In this document: positions 1-11,159 of the stretch, one piece after another
Layout: every line of letters starts with the position of its first letter
Position numbering within the stretch: position 1 is the stretch's first letter
Assembly (NCBI RefSeq): GCF_037392515.1
Contig: NC_090283.1
Location: 16,067,001 to 16,131,000 of the forward strand
Length of the DNA stretch: 64,000 bases
Source: Haliotis asinina
Taxonomy: Eukaryota; Mollusca; Gastropoda; Lepetellida; Haliotidae
Direction of reading: 5' to 3'
The notes under the pieces: generated by a model
What the model was told of the DNA's origin: nothing
Databases searched by the model: none
Seen by the model: only the letters and a program-made list of their open reading frames with translations
Made by a program: the position numbers and the translations under genes

Positions 1-476
1 TCTCATACATTTGCTACTTTTCATGCAATCACATTTACCAGTACACAATGCAATGTATAAAACACTGAACATTAAGTGAAAAGGCAAGGCTCCAATGAAC
101 ATTATATTATAGTCTTAAGTCTTAGTGATCAATATATTATGTATGTGACCTGTTAGAGAGCACATACAACATACTTTCACCCGTTTCTGGTGCTTGGTTT
201 GGTGTAACCTTTTCCTGGAGAGATTCAGTGTGAGATTCTGATTTTCCACCACCTGTCAAATGCAAAAACATATTCAGGTGTGTTCGTTTGCTTTGGGAAA
301 CTGTGATTTTACGCCACTTGCAATACTATCATAACAATATCGATGCCATACAAACGCTTGTACCATTAAGCTGCCTCTTCGTCACCCCAAATCCACGTGT
401 GACATATTATCACAAACGGACAGTTATTATTGAGAAACCATGTCATGCCTATAAGACAAGGTATGGATGGTAACTT

Positions 477-515
477 CGACTGGGCTACTTCTTGCCCCTT
501 CTTCAGGTGATTGTA
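477..515 (-). repeat. CACCTGAAGAAGGGGC repeat fragment
   Basis: The minus strand reads CACCTGAAGAAGGGGC followed by AAGAAGTAGCCC. The motif recurs at 4732-4770 (duplicate) and at 22511-22540, so it is the end of a dispersed repeat. It can fold as a short GGGC/GCCC hairpin followed by GAA. Confidence 0.5.
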
Positions 516-959
516 TCGGCAATATTCAGAACGAAAATGAACAGAAGGCCTGTCTGCGGTATGCTGGTATATCATTAACTGAGACAGCTTTCCTAATTGT
601 GTCGTTAAATTGTTGCACATGACTTCCCACACAAAGTACTGTTATTACTATAGGGTATTTATATAGCGCACATATCCATGTAACTATTGCGCTGGCATTT
701 GTTTCCCTCGATCATTGGATGTCCGTCTTAGCGTCACATCGTATTATCAGTGGTGGACTGGGATACATAGTCACAGTACTTAGTGGCAGTAAACATTTTA
801 CTGCACATTACTGTACCCGCAACTAGGTGTATTCTTGTAGCCACCATCTGGTCTTATACCAACGAGTTCTTTTCAGTGCACAGGATTGTGCACTCTACAC
901 TAGGGGTTGTGACCACACTCAAAGAGTCTGCAAAGTCTTTTGACTCCAAGGTTTTTACA

Positions 960-1053
960 CTCGGTCACAGGTGGGTTCGATCCCGTCACCTCAATCTCGC
1001 TGGATCACTAGCTTGGCGCTTTAGCCAGCTCGCCCACCGCGCCCCACTGCACT
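960..1053 (-). repeat. tRNA-like SINE head
   Basis: On the minus strand the segment has an A-box-like GAGCTGGCTAAAGCGCC and a B-box-like GGGATCGAACCC, as in tRNA-derived SINEs. No cloverleaf closes, so it is not a tRNA gene. The duplicate lies at 5215-5308. Confidence 0.6.
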
Positions 1054-1394
1054 ACTAAATGCGAGTGGTGAGATGAGTTTCGTTGGACATAATTTTGCAG
1101 TTGCAATTTTGAGTTGTTTCACTTTCAAATAAGGAGGAAATGTGTCTTTAAAATTTTCATGAAGCTCATCAAAACAGTTGCAAGTGTTGATAGCCAGCAG
1201 TCACGATCCTATACAATAGTATGACATATTAGCACGTCATTTTGTGATGTCTGATGATAGATCTCTGGTAACACAAGCACACACTAAAGCGAATTCTTTC
1301 TCAAGGCAGCGGAGAGATTTGCTCTGCATTAAGGCACCAACACCTAACATCTGCATATGATTGAGTCACTGTCTGTAAACGAAGTAACACTTAC

Positions 1395-1514
1395 AAAGAT
1401 TACACGTTTGTCGACAGTTTTTACGCATGAATGGGAACATGACATTGTTCGTGTTGCAGAATCCATTCTTGGCATTAATATCGCATATTGGTGACGAATC
1501 CTCACAAACTGAGC
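1395..1514 (-). CDS. ShKT gene exon 4' (ShKT module, duplication copy 1)
   Basis: Near-identical second ShKT exon with the same splice sites and phase. If spliced after the 5650-5769 exon, T|GC at the junction supplies the missing sixth cysteine of the first module. The next exon must lie left of the window. Confidence 0.82.
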
Positions 1515-4500
1515 CTGGAAATATATAGAAATGCAGTCCACAAAAATGCTCAGCGTTCATGACACAAAAACACGCCATCGATAAGATAATTGGATACGAT
1601 ATGTATGTATATCAGCCAAGTCAGGCATGAAATCATGCCATCGAGAAACAAATCGGATATGTATGTATATCAGTCAAGTCAAGCATGAAATCATACCATG
1701 GAGAAACTAATTGGATCTGAAAATGTACATCAGCCAAGTCAGGTATGAAATCATGCCATCGAGAAACTAGCTGGATATGATATGTATGTATATCAGCCAA
1801 GTCAGGCATGAAATCATGCCATCGAGAAACTAATTGGATATGATAATGTATATCAGCTAAGTCAGGCATGAAATCATGCCATCGAGAAACTAATTGGATA
1901 TGATAATGCATATCAGCCAAGTCAGGCATGAATTCATGCCATCGAGAAACTAATTGGATATGATATGTATGTATATCAGCTAAGTCAGACATGAAATCAT
2001 GCCATCGAGAAACTAATTGGATATGATGATGTATGTCAACCACGTCAGGCATGAAATCATGCCATCGAGAAACTAGTTGGATATGATATGTATGTATATC
2101 AGCTAAGTCAGGCATGAAATCATGCCATCGAGAAACAAATTGGATATGATAAATTAAATGTATATCAGCCACGTCAGGCTTGAAATCATTCCATCGATAA
2201 TCAAACGGGACATAATAATGTATATCAGCCAAGTCAGATAAAAAGGGTTAAGGGTAGTGGTACTCCAGTTAATTGAAATAATGGAAATTTGGTCACAATG
2301 ACTGAACGACAAAGCAGTCCATCACGTTTTCTCATAACTGAACTCAAACAAATTTGAAAGACACGTTCGCATTGATAATATTTTTCATAGTGTGTGTTTT
2401 GCCTGCTACATTTCCTAAACACAACAAACTCGTTCCAAGTCATGACTGAATTTATCTTAAGACTTCAGGAAATTCATTTCCCTAACATACTACTCACCAT
2501 TTAAAGACTTGACATTTGTGAGAGCATTTTGTGTAATTAGCGAAAAGAGACGCTAAGACACGAAAGAACAACGTGTTGGGTTTTTTCGTTATTTTTCTGT
2601 ACTAACAATTATCATGGATGATAGAGTGGTTGTAATACGTCAGTCGTCAGTTGTAGTTTAACCAAAAGTAGTCTATTCTAGTAGGTGTTGCTGAAGACAA
2701 AGTCTTAGCCACATGTTCATACGTTCAGTTACATCATGACAAGCTTGAACATGTCCATTTGAAACATGCCAAGGCTGAACAAATTTCGTCAGGAAACAGG
2801 TGTCTTCTCTTTGGTAATTTTGTACATGCTGGAGGTATGAATAGTATGTTATTTCAGTTATAACATTCCTAGGCCTTGTGCAGGTACCTCTGTAAAAAAA
2901 ATACAGTTTGAGTTATAAGTTTTAATTTTTGATTTTTTAAAAAATTATTTTGATGTATATTTCTTCCAAGGGTTAGATCCACTTGACTGTTATGTGACTC
3001 AATGGAGTTTTCTGTGGGTTAGTGTACTCTGCGTAACGAGTAATCAGAGTCACATATCATACACCATAATCTGGAGCTATAGTCTCTACTGTTGATACTA
3101 ATCTATCATTCACAGAGTGCCACTGCAGCAGTTTAATGAAACAAGAATGGAAGTGCACGGTGTTTCACATATTTCGGAATGCTGCTACCATCGCTTCTAC
3201 AAGAAGCCGTGGAGATATGAGTTAGAACGGATGTTCTGGTGTCCATGCTTGGCAACTAACGGGATCGGGTCATCAGGCTCTCTGACTTGGCAGGCACATG
3301 TGATTGTGCGCCAGTTACTTACATCAGTGATTAGTTTCTATATTGCTGATTACGACATTAAACAAAAAACATACAAAACCTTTTAGCAGATGAAACGTTT
3401 GAAAAAGTGAATTCCTCCAGAAAACATTTTCAGGCACAATTGTTGTTTAGATTTTGACTTTTAGACAAATGCACAGAGTGAGTGAGTGAGTGAGTGAGTA
3501 CAGGTTTACGCCGCACATAGCAATATTCCAGCTATATGGTGGCGGTCTGTAAATAGACTGGACCAGACAATCCAGTGCTAAACAGCATGGACATCGTTCT
3601 GCGCAACTAGGAGCCGAAGACATGTCAACCAAGTCAGTGAGTCTGACCACCCGATCCCGTTGGTAGCCTCTTACGACAAGCATGGTCGCCTTTTATGGCA
3701 AGTATGGGTTGCTGAAGACCAACTGACCCCGGAAGTCCACATGCATCGCAAAAAGTCATGATAAGTATTGTTTTGTCTGCTTTTATTTTTTCACTTATCT
3801 CAAACAACACTCAGCAAATGTCCAGACTTCAAACTGACTGACTGAAGTTGGTTGTATGCCGATTTTAGCAAATATTTAAGCAACATCAAGGCAGGGGGCA
3901 CCAGTAATGGACTTCACACACTGTACCCGTGAGGGCATTCGAACCCAGGTATTCGGTGTGACGAGCCAATGCTGTAAACTCTAGTTTACCTCATCACCGT
4001 ATGACTTCAAAAGAAGCTCAAATGTGTTAAGATAATGTTCATGAACCAAAACAGCAAACATGTTTATCCGATTTTAACTCGCCTTTAAAGATACACAGAG
4101 GCTGAATTCTAAGTTAATTGTTGACAGTTCCAAGTTAATTTGTAACAAGCTTGAGCATGATCATTTAAAATATGTCAGCATTCAACTTCGTCAGGAAATG
4201 GGTGTAGTGCATGTGGATAACAATATTATTTGTTAATGTAAACATGTGCGTTGTTTCTCATACATTTGCTACTTTTCATGCAATCACATTTACCAGTACA
4301 CAATGCAATGTATAAAACACTGAACATTAAGTGAAAAGGCAAGGCTCCAATGAACATTATATTATAGTCTTAAGTCTTAGTGATCAATATATTATGTATG
4401 TGACCTGTTAGAGAGCACATACAACATACTTTCACCCGTTTCTGGTGCTTGGTTTGGTGTAACCTTTTCCTGGAGAGATTCAGTGTGAGATTCTGATTTT

Positions 4501-7500
4501 CCACCACCTGTCAAATGCAAAAACATATTCAGGTGTGTTCGTTTGCTTTGGGAAACTGTGATTTTACGCCACTTGCAATACTATCATAACAATATCGATG
4601 CCATACAAACGCTTGTACCATTAAGCTGCCTCTTCGTCACCCCAAATCCACGTGTGACATATTATCACAAACGGACAGTTATTATTGAGAAACCATGTCA
4701 TGCCTATAAGACAAGGTATGGATGGTAACTTCGACTGGGCTACTTCTTGCCCCTTCTTCAGGTGATTGTATCGGCAATATTCAGAACGAAAATGAACAGA
4801 AGGCCTGTCTGCGGTATGCTGGTATATCATTAACTGAGACAGCTTTCCTAATTGTGTCGTTAAATTGTTGCACATGACTTCCCACACAAAGTACTGTTAT
4901 TACTATAGGGTATTTATATAGCGCACATATCCATGTAACTATTGCGCTGGCATTTGTTTCCCTCGATCATTGGATGTCCGTCTTAGCGTCACATCGTATT
5001 ATCAGTGGTGGACTGGGATACATAGTCACAGTACTTAGTGGCAGTAAACATTTTACTGCACATTACTGTACCCGCAACTAGGTGTATTCTTGTAGCCACC
5101 ATCTGGTCTTATACCAACGAGTTCTTTTCAGTGCACAGGATTGTGCACTCTACACTAGGGGTTGTGACCACACTCAAAGAGTCTGCAAAGTCTTTTGACT
5201 CCAAGGTTTTTACACTCGGTCACAGGTGGGTTCGATCCCGTCACCTCAATCTCGCTGGATCACTAGCTTGGCGCTTTAGCCAGCTCGCCCACCGCGCCCC
5301 ACTGCACTACTAAATGCGAGTGGTGAGATGAGTTTCGTTGGACATAATTTTGCAGTTGCAATTTTGAGTTGTTTCACTTTCAAATAAGGAGGAAATGTGT
5401 CTTTAAAATTTTCATGAAGCTCATCAAAACAGTTGCAAGTGTTGATAGCCAGCAGTCACGATCCTATACAATAGTACGACATATTAGCACGTCATTTTGT
5501 GATGTCTGATGATAGATCTCTGGTAACACAAGCACACACTAAAGCGAATTCTTTCTCAAGGCAGCGGAGAGATTTGCTCTGCATTAAGGCACCAACACCT
5601 AACATCTGCATATGATTGAGTCACTGTCTGTAAACGAAGTAACACTTACAAAGATTACACGTTTGTCGACAGTTTTTACGCATGAATGGGAACATGACAT
5701 TGCTCGTGTTGCAGAATCCATTCTTGGCATTAATATCGCATATTGGTGACGAATCCTCACAAACTGAGCCTGGAAATATATAGAAATGCAGTCCACAAAA
5801 ATGCTCAGCGTTCATGACACAAAAACACGCCATCGATAAGATAATTGGATACGATATGTATGTATATCAGCCAAGTCAGGTATGAAATCATGCCATCGAG
5901 AAACAAATCGGATATGTATGTATATCAGTCAAGTCAAGCATGAAATCATGTCATGGAGAAACTAATTGGATCTGAAAATGTACATCAGCCAAGCCAGGCA
6001 TGAAATCATGCCATCGAGAAACTAATTGGATATGATATGTATGTATATCAGCCAAGTCAGGCATGAAATCATGCCATCGAGAAACTAATTGGATATGAAA
6101 ATGTACATCAGCCAAGCCAGGCATGAAATCATGCCATCGAGAAACTAATTGGATATGATATGTATGTATATCAGCCAAGTCAGGCATGAAATCATGCCAT
6201 CGAGAAACTAATTGGATATGATAATGCATATCAGCCAAGTCAGGCATGAAATCATGCCATCGAGAAACTAATTGGATATGATATGTATGTATATCAGCTA
6301 AGTCAGGCATGAAATCATGCCATCGAGAAACTAATTGGATATGATATGTATGTATATCAGCTAAGTCAGGCATGAAATCATGCCATCGAGAAACAAATTG
6401 GATATGATAAATTAAATGTATATCAGCCACGTCAGGCTTGAAATCATTCCATCGATAATCAAACGGGACATAATAATGTATATCAGCCAAGTCAGATAAA
6501 AAGGGTTAAGGGTAGTGGTACTCCAGTTAATTGAAATAATGGAAATTTGGTCACAATGACTGAACGACCAAGCAGTCCATCACGTTTTCTCATAACTGAA
6601 CTCAAACAAATTTGAAAGACACGTTCGCATTGATAATATTTTTCATAGTGTGTGTTTTGCCCGCTACATTTCCTAAACACAACAAACTCGTTCCAAGTCA
6701 TGACTGAATTTATCTTAAGACTTCAGGAAATTCATTTCCCTAACATACTACTCACCATTTAAAGACTTGACATTTGTGAGAGCATTTTGTGTAATTAGCG
6801 AAAAGAGACGCTAAGACACGAAAGAACAACGTGTTGGGTTTTTTCGTTATTTTTCTGTACTAACAATTATCATGGATGATAGAGTGGTTGTAATACGTCA
6901 GTCGTCAGTTGTAGTTTAACCAAAAGTAGTCTATTCTAGTAGGTGTTGCTGAAGACAAAGTCTTAGCCACATGTTCATACGTTCAGTTACATCATGACAA
7001 GCTTGAACATGTCCATTTGAAACATGCCAAGGCTGAACAAATTTCGTCAGGAAACAGGTGTCTTCTCTTTGGTAATTTTGTACATGCTGGATGTATGAAT
7101 AGTATGTTATTTCAGTTATAACATTCCTAGGCCTTGTGCAGGTACCTCTGTAACAAAATACAGTTTGAGTTTTAAGTTTTAATTTTTGATTTTTTAAAAA
7201 TTTATTTTGATGTATATTTCTTCCAAGGGTTAGATCCACTTGACTGTTATGTGACTCGATGGAGTTTTCTGTGGGTTAGTGTACTCTGCGTAACGAGTAA
7301 TCAGAGTCACATATCATACACCATAATCTGGAGCTATAGTCTCTACTGTTGATACTAATCTATCATTCACAGAGTGCCACTGCAGCAGTTTAATGAAACA
7401 AGAATGGAAGTGCACGGTGTTTCACATATTTCGGAATGCTGCTACCATCGCTTCTACAAGAAGCCGTGGAGATATGAGTTAGAACGGATGTTCTGGTGTC

Positions 7501-10500
7501 CATGCTTGGCAACTAACGGGATCGGGTCATCAGGCTCTCTGACTTGGCAGGCACATGTGATTGTGCGCCAGTTACTTACATCAGTGATTAGTTTCTATAT
7601 TGCTGATTACGACATTAAACAAAAAACATACAAAACCTTTTAGCAGATGAAACGTTTGAAAAAGTGAATTCCTCCAGAAAACATTTTCAGGCACAATTGT
7701 TGTTTAGATTTTGACTTTTAGACAAATGCACAGAGTGAGTGAGTGAGTGAGTGAGTACAGGTTTACGCCGCACATAGCAATATTCCAGCTATATGGTGGC
7801 GGTCTGTAAATAGACTGGACCAGACAATCCAGTGCTAAACAGCATGGACATCGTTCTGCGCAACTAGGAGCCGAAGACATGTCAACCAAGTCAGTGAGTC
7901 TGACCACCCGATCCCGTTGGTAGCCTCTTACGACAAGCATGGTCGCCTTTTATGGCAAGTATGGGTTGCTGAAGACCAACTGACCCCGGATTTTCATTGC
8001 GACATAGTTTTAGGGTCGACGTATTTGCCTCCACACACCAACATTGACGGTCCTGAAAGCCCCGAGGCTAATCTTGTTTTGTGTAGTTTTGTGAGTCTAC
8101 GTGCGTGCATGCGTGCGTGCATGCGTGCGTGCGTGCATGTGTATATGTGTATGCGTCACGGATCTCCATCGATCCCGTGGAACCAAGAGGAGTTCTGTTG
8201 ATCATAGGTCAGCTTATTGGAGGTCAAGAGTCGTTAATTGGACTGTCATGGTATATCATGAGCTGGTTTTGGAATCTCATGGAATATGCAATTTCGGGTC
8301 GTGTGTTTCGATCAATTAAACAAAAAAAAAGACATACCCAAGTTAACAAGAATTCGAAAAATCCAAAAACTAAATAAATCAAAACTTAATTGAAATAACG
8401 ATAATTCGGTTTAAAAGAAGAAAGAAGTAGGGTAAAGTCATTACCTTGTTTGCTGTGTATATCATCTCCGTGGACAAGGTTGTCTTCTACTTCCTGCACT
8501 GTAACAAACAGATAGCGCAAATTAAAATAACAGCTGTGAAGATCTAGGATAGGCTTGCTCTTCAGCAAAGTATCCATGAGCTAAAGGACAAGCAATCAGA
8601 GCGGATTGAAGGCTTGGCTAACACATGTCGCCGGATCTTAACTGCGTAGATAGAGTCTCCTGATCAACGGATTGTCCCTTGCGATAATCACGATACTGGT
8701 GCATGCGGCGTTAACCAAACAAGCTAACAAACCAACACACAAATGAGCCATGACGGCATATCATATGCACTGTTGTCACATGGCATCACTGGATTGTCCC
8801 TTCCGATTAAAACAGACAGCAGGGAATTTAACAACAAGCAAACAAACTAGTGTTCAAATATTGACTGGTAAGTGAATGAATACTGATTAATGCCTAACAT
8901 TATTTCAGCAGTATAATGGGATTTAGGAATTTAAGTCTGGACAATTCAATTCGTTTAGTACCTCCTTCGACAAGCATATCCCTTGGTTCTAGCGACAAAG
9001 CCTCAAATCTCCCTCAGCAGTGCTCCAGCTACATGGAGGCTGTCTGTAATTAATCGAGTTTGGAGCAGGAAAACCAGTGACCATGAGCATCGATCTACGC
9101 AACTAGGAGCACACGATACCGTTAGACGTCTGTTACGACAGGCTGGGGTCACTGATGACCAATTCTAGCCCGGATGTGCAGGGTTTATGAAACTAAGCAC
9201 TTCTAGAAATACATATGACGTGATAAAACTTACGTTTATTGAAAAGGGCTTTGTTTGATTCCTCCAATAGATTCAACTTCTGCATGACATCCTTTCTCAA
9301 GTCCGTGAAATACCTTTCAATGTCTGCAATGAAAAGGAAATGCAAACTATACCCTATGGTAAAGAATGGAATCGTCCGATGGGCAAGCCGAATGCTGAAC
9401 GACCTCGTTTAGGACAAGAATTTGGGGCAAATGGTATCAATAGCTGAATGGTGTCCATATCATAAGGGGTGAGGGAGGTAACTAGCTGCCATGACTGTCA
9501 TGAAAGGCGGCATTCCATCAATCTCTATTGGGTAAACCAAAAATGTAGTGAGTAGTCGTTAGTAAGTTGCCGCTTCCAGCAATACTACAGCGAAATAAAG
9601 AAACTGAAATTGAAATTGAATTGAAATCACGGCGGAGGACACCAGAATTGGGCCTCACATATTGTATCCATGTGGGGAAATGAACATGGGTCTTCGGTGG
9701 GATGGGCGGACGATTTGACCACTGAGCTACCTCATTGCCCGCAATCTTCTGTAATCTGGGTGACATTGGAACGAGTTTGCGGGAATGTCAGTTCGATGCA
9801 CTGACCATGTCTTTGGTCCCACAGCGCTCCAATCAAGATGCCTCTACGTTACCCCCTCAAAACAAGCATGCACGCGCGCACACTCGCACAAAACCAACTT
9901 GCTTTATGAATGATAACGGAGTTGGACCACATAAGTTCGCGAAAAACGCATAATTTTGTAAGATTTTTTATTATTGTCCAAAGTTAAATTTCTAGCATTT
10001 CTAGAAGATATCAAAATACTAAAAGAATTGCATCAGGTTCGCAAGGTATCCGTTTGCCGAACCTCCGTCTGTACAAAGCAATAGCAAATGCTGTGCTTAA
10101 AATAATTTGGTCTCTTAGCAAACAACTATATGAGGAACAAGTGAGATGTGAATCCATCGGATTCTGGCATGACAAAGGGTGAGTGAGTGAGTTTAGTTTT
10201 ACGCCGCATTTAGCAATATTACAGTCATGTGGCGGCTGTCTGTAAATAATCGAGTCTGGACCAGACAACCGAGTGATCGACAGCATGAGCATCAATTATC
10301 TGATACGTCTAATTACCTGTACGAGTATATTAGAAACCTAGGTTCCTCTGCAACGGGCTGTGCCATACAACGTGCTCTGACAAACGGAAATCTGGAAATC
10401 GTGGAAATCTCAAAACGAGGCTCGGTGGCTAGGAACGTTTGGCGGTCTGATACGGCCTAGATATTATATTAATCACATTGCACGTTGTGATAATACATTT

Positions 10501-10901
10501 GGAATGAGCAAAGAACACACAGCAGGTGTTACCAGTGAGCCAGATGAATTATGAATCATTGTAAGACGTCTTCAAACAGGAGTAGTAAGTGGCGTCTTAT
10601 GTAGTGAACGACATAAAACGTAGAAATCGGATTTTAAAAATGTAAATGAATCTGCAAATACAATTTTCTTTGAAACGAGTAATTAGAATTTAATGAAACC
10701 ATAGTTGTTTGTAGTCTCTCTTTTCACTTTCACTCGAGAAAATTCTGACCACTGAAAAGTAGGTCAGGGTCTGAATTCATTAATGAGACTCATGTTCGGT
10801 ATGACAATATGACAAAAAGGATCCTTACCCTCACTCTGTACTACGTGTCCCGAGGACGCCAGAAACACTGTAACCAAAACCGAGACGAATATCCCCGTCA
10901 T
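1395..10901 (-). CDS. Secreted ShKT-domain protein gene (5' complete, 3' end beyond window start)
   Basis: Five coding exons on the minus strand join in phase 1 throughout: 10901-10829, 9323-9234, 8498-8445, 5769-5650 and 1514-1395. The product starts with a hydrophobic signal peptide (MTGIFVSVLVTVFLASSG). A charged, probably helical linker follows with no cysteines, and then an ShKT module with spacing C-x6-C-x8-C-x13-C-x3-C-x2-C. The sixth cysteine codon is split across the following junction. ShKT modules occur in many secreted metazoan proteins, often beside enzymes; the name does not imply venom, and nothing here points to one. Because the ShKT exon is symmetric (phase 1 to phase 1), including both duplicate copies keeps frame and gives two tandem modules. 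The stop codon and any later exons are not in the window. The exons are clear; that all five lie in one transcript is inferred from phase, order and strand. Confidence 0.78.
1576..2235. repeat. Minisatellite (57-62 bp units), copy 1
   Basis: About eleven units built around AAATCATGCCATCGAGAAAC, with spacers varying between ATGATATGTATGTATATC and ATGATAATGTATATC. It lies in the intron just upstream of the ShKT exon on the minus strand. It reads open on the minus strand for about 200 codons, but that is a by-product of the repeat and not a gene. Confidence 0.93.
2250..2365. repeat. Dispersed repeat also found at 54203
   Basis: GTTAATTGAAAT, TTGGTCACAATGACT, ACGAC and AAGCA blocks occur in the same order here, in the duplicate (about 6508-6623) and at 54203-54312. 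Family unknown; no coding capacity seen. Confidence 0.5.
3235..3320 (+). repeat. SINE-B fragment
   Basis: Partial plus-sense SINE-B core (CATGCTTGGCAACTAACGGG to the GACTTGGCAGGCACATGTG region). The duplicate lies at 7492-7577. Confidence 0.7.
3476..3733 (-). repeat. SINE-B, near full length
   Basis: Reference copy for the family called SINE-B here. In sense orientation it has a head near CCCGGGGTAGAATAGG, a core with ACGGGATCGGGTGGTCAGG and ATCGATGCTCATG, and a tail GCGGCGTAAAACTAAAC followed by (ACTC)n. Here it is on the minus strand with a GAGT run at its left end. At least 25 copies or fragments occur in this window, so the family is supported by internal repetition. I recognise it as an abalone-type repeat from memory. 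Confidence 0.9.
3734..4255. other. Spacer between the duplicates
   Basis: No coding exon seen. It holds a minus-strand SINE-A fragment (3848-3978). At 4145-4205 there is a diverged copy of the segment at 2735-2805, sharing ACAAGCTTGA and TTCGTCAGGAAA. Confidence 0.6.
3848..3978 (-). repeat. SINE-A fragment
   Basis: Contains TTTTAGCAAATATT, GGGGCACCAG, TTCACACACTGTACCC and TTCGAACCCAGG, the minus-strand signature of the tRNA-derived SINE-A described at 52096. Confidence 0.75.
5215..5308 (-). repeat. tRNA-like SINE head (duplicate)
   Basis: Same element as 960-1053, carried by the segmental duplication. Confidence 0.6.
5650..5769 (-). CDS. ShKT gene exon 4 (ShKT module, duplication copy 2)
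   Basis: One hundred and twenty bases with acceptor TATATATTTCCAG and donor T|GTAAGT. It encodes five whole cysteines of an ShKT module (VCEDSSPIC, NGFCNTS, KNCRQTCNL); the sixth is completed by the next exon. It differs from the copy at 1395-1514 by an AGC serine in place of AAC asparagine. Confidence 0.85.
5831..6493. repeat. Minisatellite (57-62 bp units), copy 2
   Basis: Equivalent of 1576-2235 in the second duplicate. Total length differs by only about 3 bases, yet long- and short-spacer units follow a different order, so units have been exchanged or converted since duplication. Confidence 0.93.
7733..7990 (-). repeat. SINE-B, near full length (duplicate)
   Basis: The copy of 3476-3733 carried by the segmental duplication; its head end is the duplication breakpoint. 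Confidence 0.9.
8098..8155. repeat. GTGC/ATGC microsatellite
   Basis: Runs of GTGCGTGC and ATGCGTGC inside intron 3 of the ShKT gene. Open frames through it are repeat artefacts. Confidence 0.9.
8445..8498 (-). CDS. ShKT gene exon 3 (acidic linker)
   Basis: Fifty-four bases with acceptor TTTGTTACAG and donor CAAG|GTAATG, phase 1 on both sides. It encodes QEVEDNLVHGDDIHSKQ, an acidic linker leading directly to the ShKT exon. Confidence 0.72.
9000..9174 (-). repeat. SINE-B, degenerate
   Basis: Recognisable GCTGTCTGTAATTAATCGAG and ATGAGCATCGATCTACGC blocks, diverged from other copies. It lies in intron 2 of the ShKT gene, just below exon 2. Confidence 0.8.
9234..9323 (-). CDS. ShKT gene exon 2 (helical linker)
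   Basis: Ninety bases with acceptor TTTTCATTGCAG and donor C|GTAAG, phase 1 on both sides. It encodes about 30 residues beginning DIERYFTDLRKDVMQ, rich in leucine and charged residues at heptad-like spacing, with no cysteine. The exon is short but both splice sites are strong and the phase fits exons 1 and 3. Confidence 0.75.
9625..9740 (-). repeat. SINE-A copy
   Basis: GGAGGACACCAGAATTGGGC, TATCCATGTGGGGAAATGAA and a head CCACTGAGCTACC on the minus strand. Lies in intron 1 of the ShKT gene. Confidence 0.8.
10178..10312 (-). repeat. SINE-B, truncated
   Basis: Starts with a GAGT run and TTTAGTTTTACGCCGC and breaks off after GAGCATCAATTATCTGATAC. Confidence 0.85.
10829..10901 (-). CDS. ShKT gene exon 1 (start codon and signal peptide)
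   Basis: The exon encodes 24 residues plus one base and ends at a GAGG|GTAAGG donor. The ATG at 10901 was chosen because a typical signal peptide follows immediately: a hydrophobic core, then small residues near a likely cleavage after SSG or SGH. A longer frame runs upstream to 11159, but the residues before this methionine have no secretory character. Confidence 0.82.
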
Positions 10902-10971
10902 GGTTGGCGTTTGTTTTCCAATACTGTCAGGAACCGTTTGTGTTTTTCGAAATGTGTCGTCCACAGTAACA

Positions 10972-10977
10972 TATATA
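10972..10977 (-). promoter_or_regulatory. TATA-like element of the ShKT gene
   Basis: On the minus strand GCTATATATG lies about 75 bases before the ATG at 10901. That places a transcription start near 10945 with a 5' leader of about 45 bases. Spacing and sequence fit a core promoter; there is no other support. Confidence 0.4.
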
Positions 10978-11159
10978 GCACAATAAATATACTGCAGGTG
11001 ATTCCATGGAGGTAGATTGGTTGACGAAGGATTGTTTTCGTTTCTGTTCACGTCAAATGAAATATACTGCCACGCCCAGGTGGGGAGTTTGTTTACCGAT
11101 TGGTTGAGAAAATAATGAGAGGGCATCAGTTCGGCATTACTGCTGAACCATGTCTCCAT

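Larger units (their letters stand above)
1..3733. repeat. Tandem segmental duplication, copy 1
   Basis: This segment recurs almost base for base at 4256-7990, an offset of 4255-4258 bases. Outside the internal minisatellite only a handful of substitutions and small indels are visible, for example near 1217/5472, 1452/5707 and 2895/7152. It carries one ShKT exon, a minisatellite, a tRNA-like SINE head and a SINE-B copy. The right breakpoint falls at the head end of the SINE-B copy. The left breakpoint coincides with the window edge, so the true unit may extend further left. It may be a real recent duplication or two haplotypes placed in tandem by assembly. Confidence 0.93.
4256..7990. repeat. 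Tandem segmental duplication, copy 2
   Basis: Second copy of 1-3733. It begins at 4256 with the same bases as window position 1 and stops matching after 7990, inside the head end of its SINE-B copy. It contains the second ShKT exon and its own version of the minisatellite, whose units are ordered differently from copy 1. The 522 bases between copies (3734-4255) have no equivalent after 7990. Confidence 0.93.

Noticed and set aside
1633-2232. 199-codon repeat protein on the minus strand
   Set aside because: It is a frame through the intronic minisatellite; the duplicate array reads as a different length with reordered units.
10764-11159. 131-codon minus-strand protein starting METWF
   Set aside because: Only the part from the internal MTGIF methionine is coding (signal peptide, then a strong donor). 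The upstream part overlaps the TATA-like element and leader, and the end runs into the intron.
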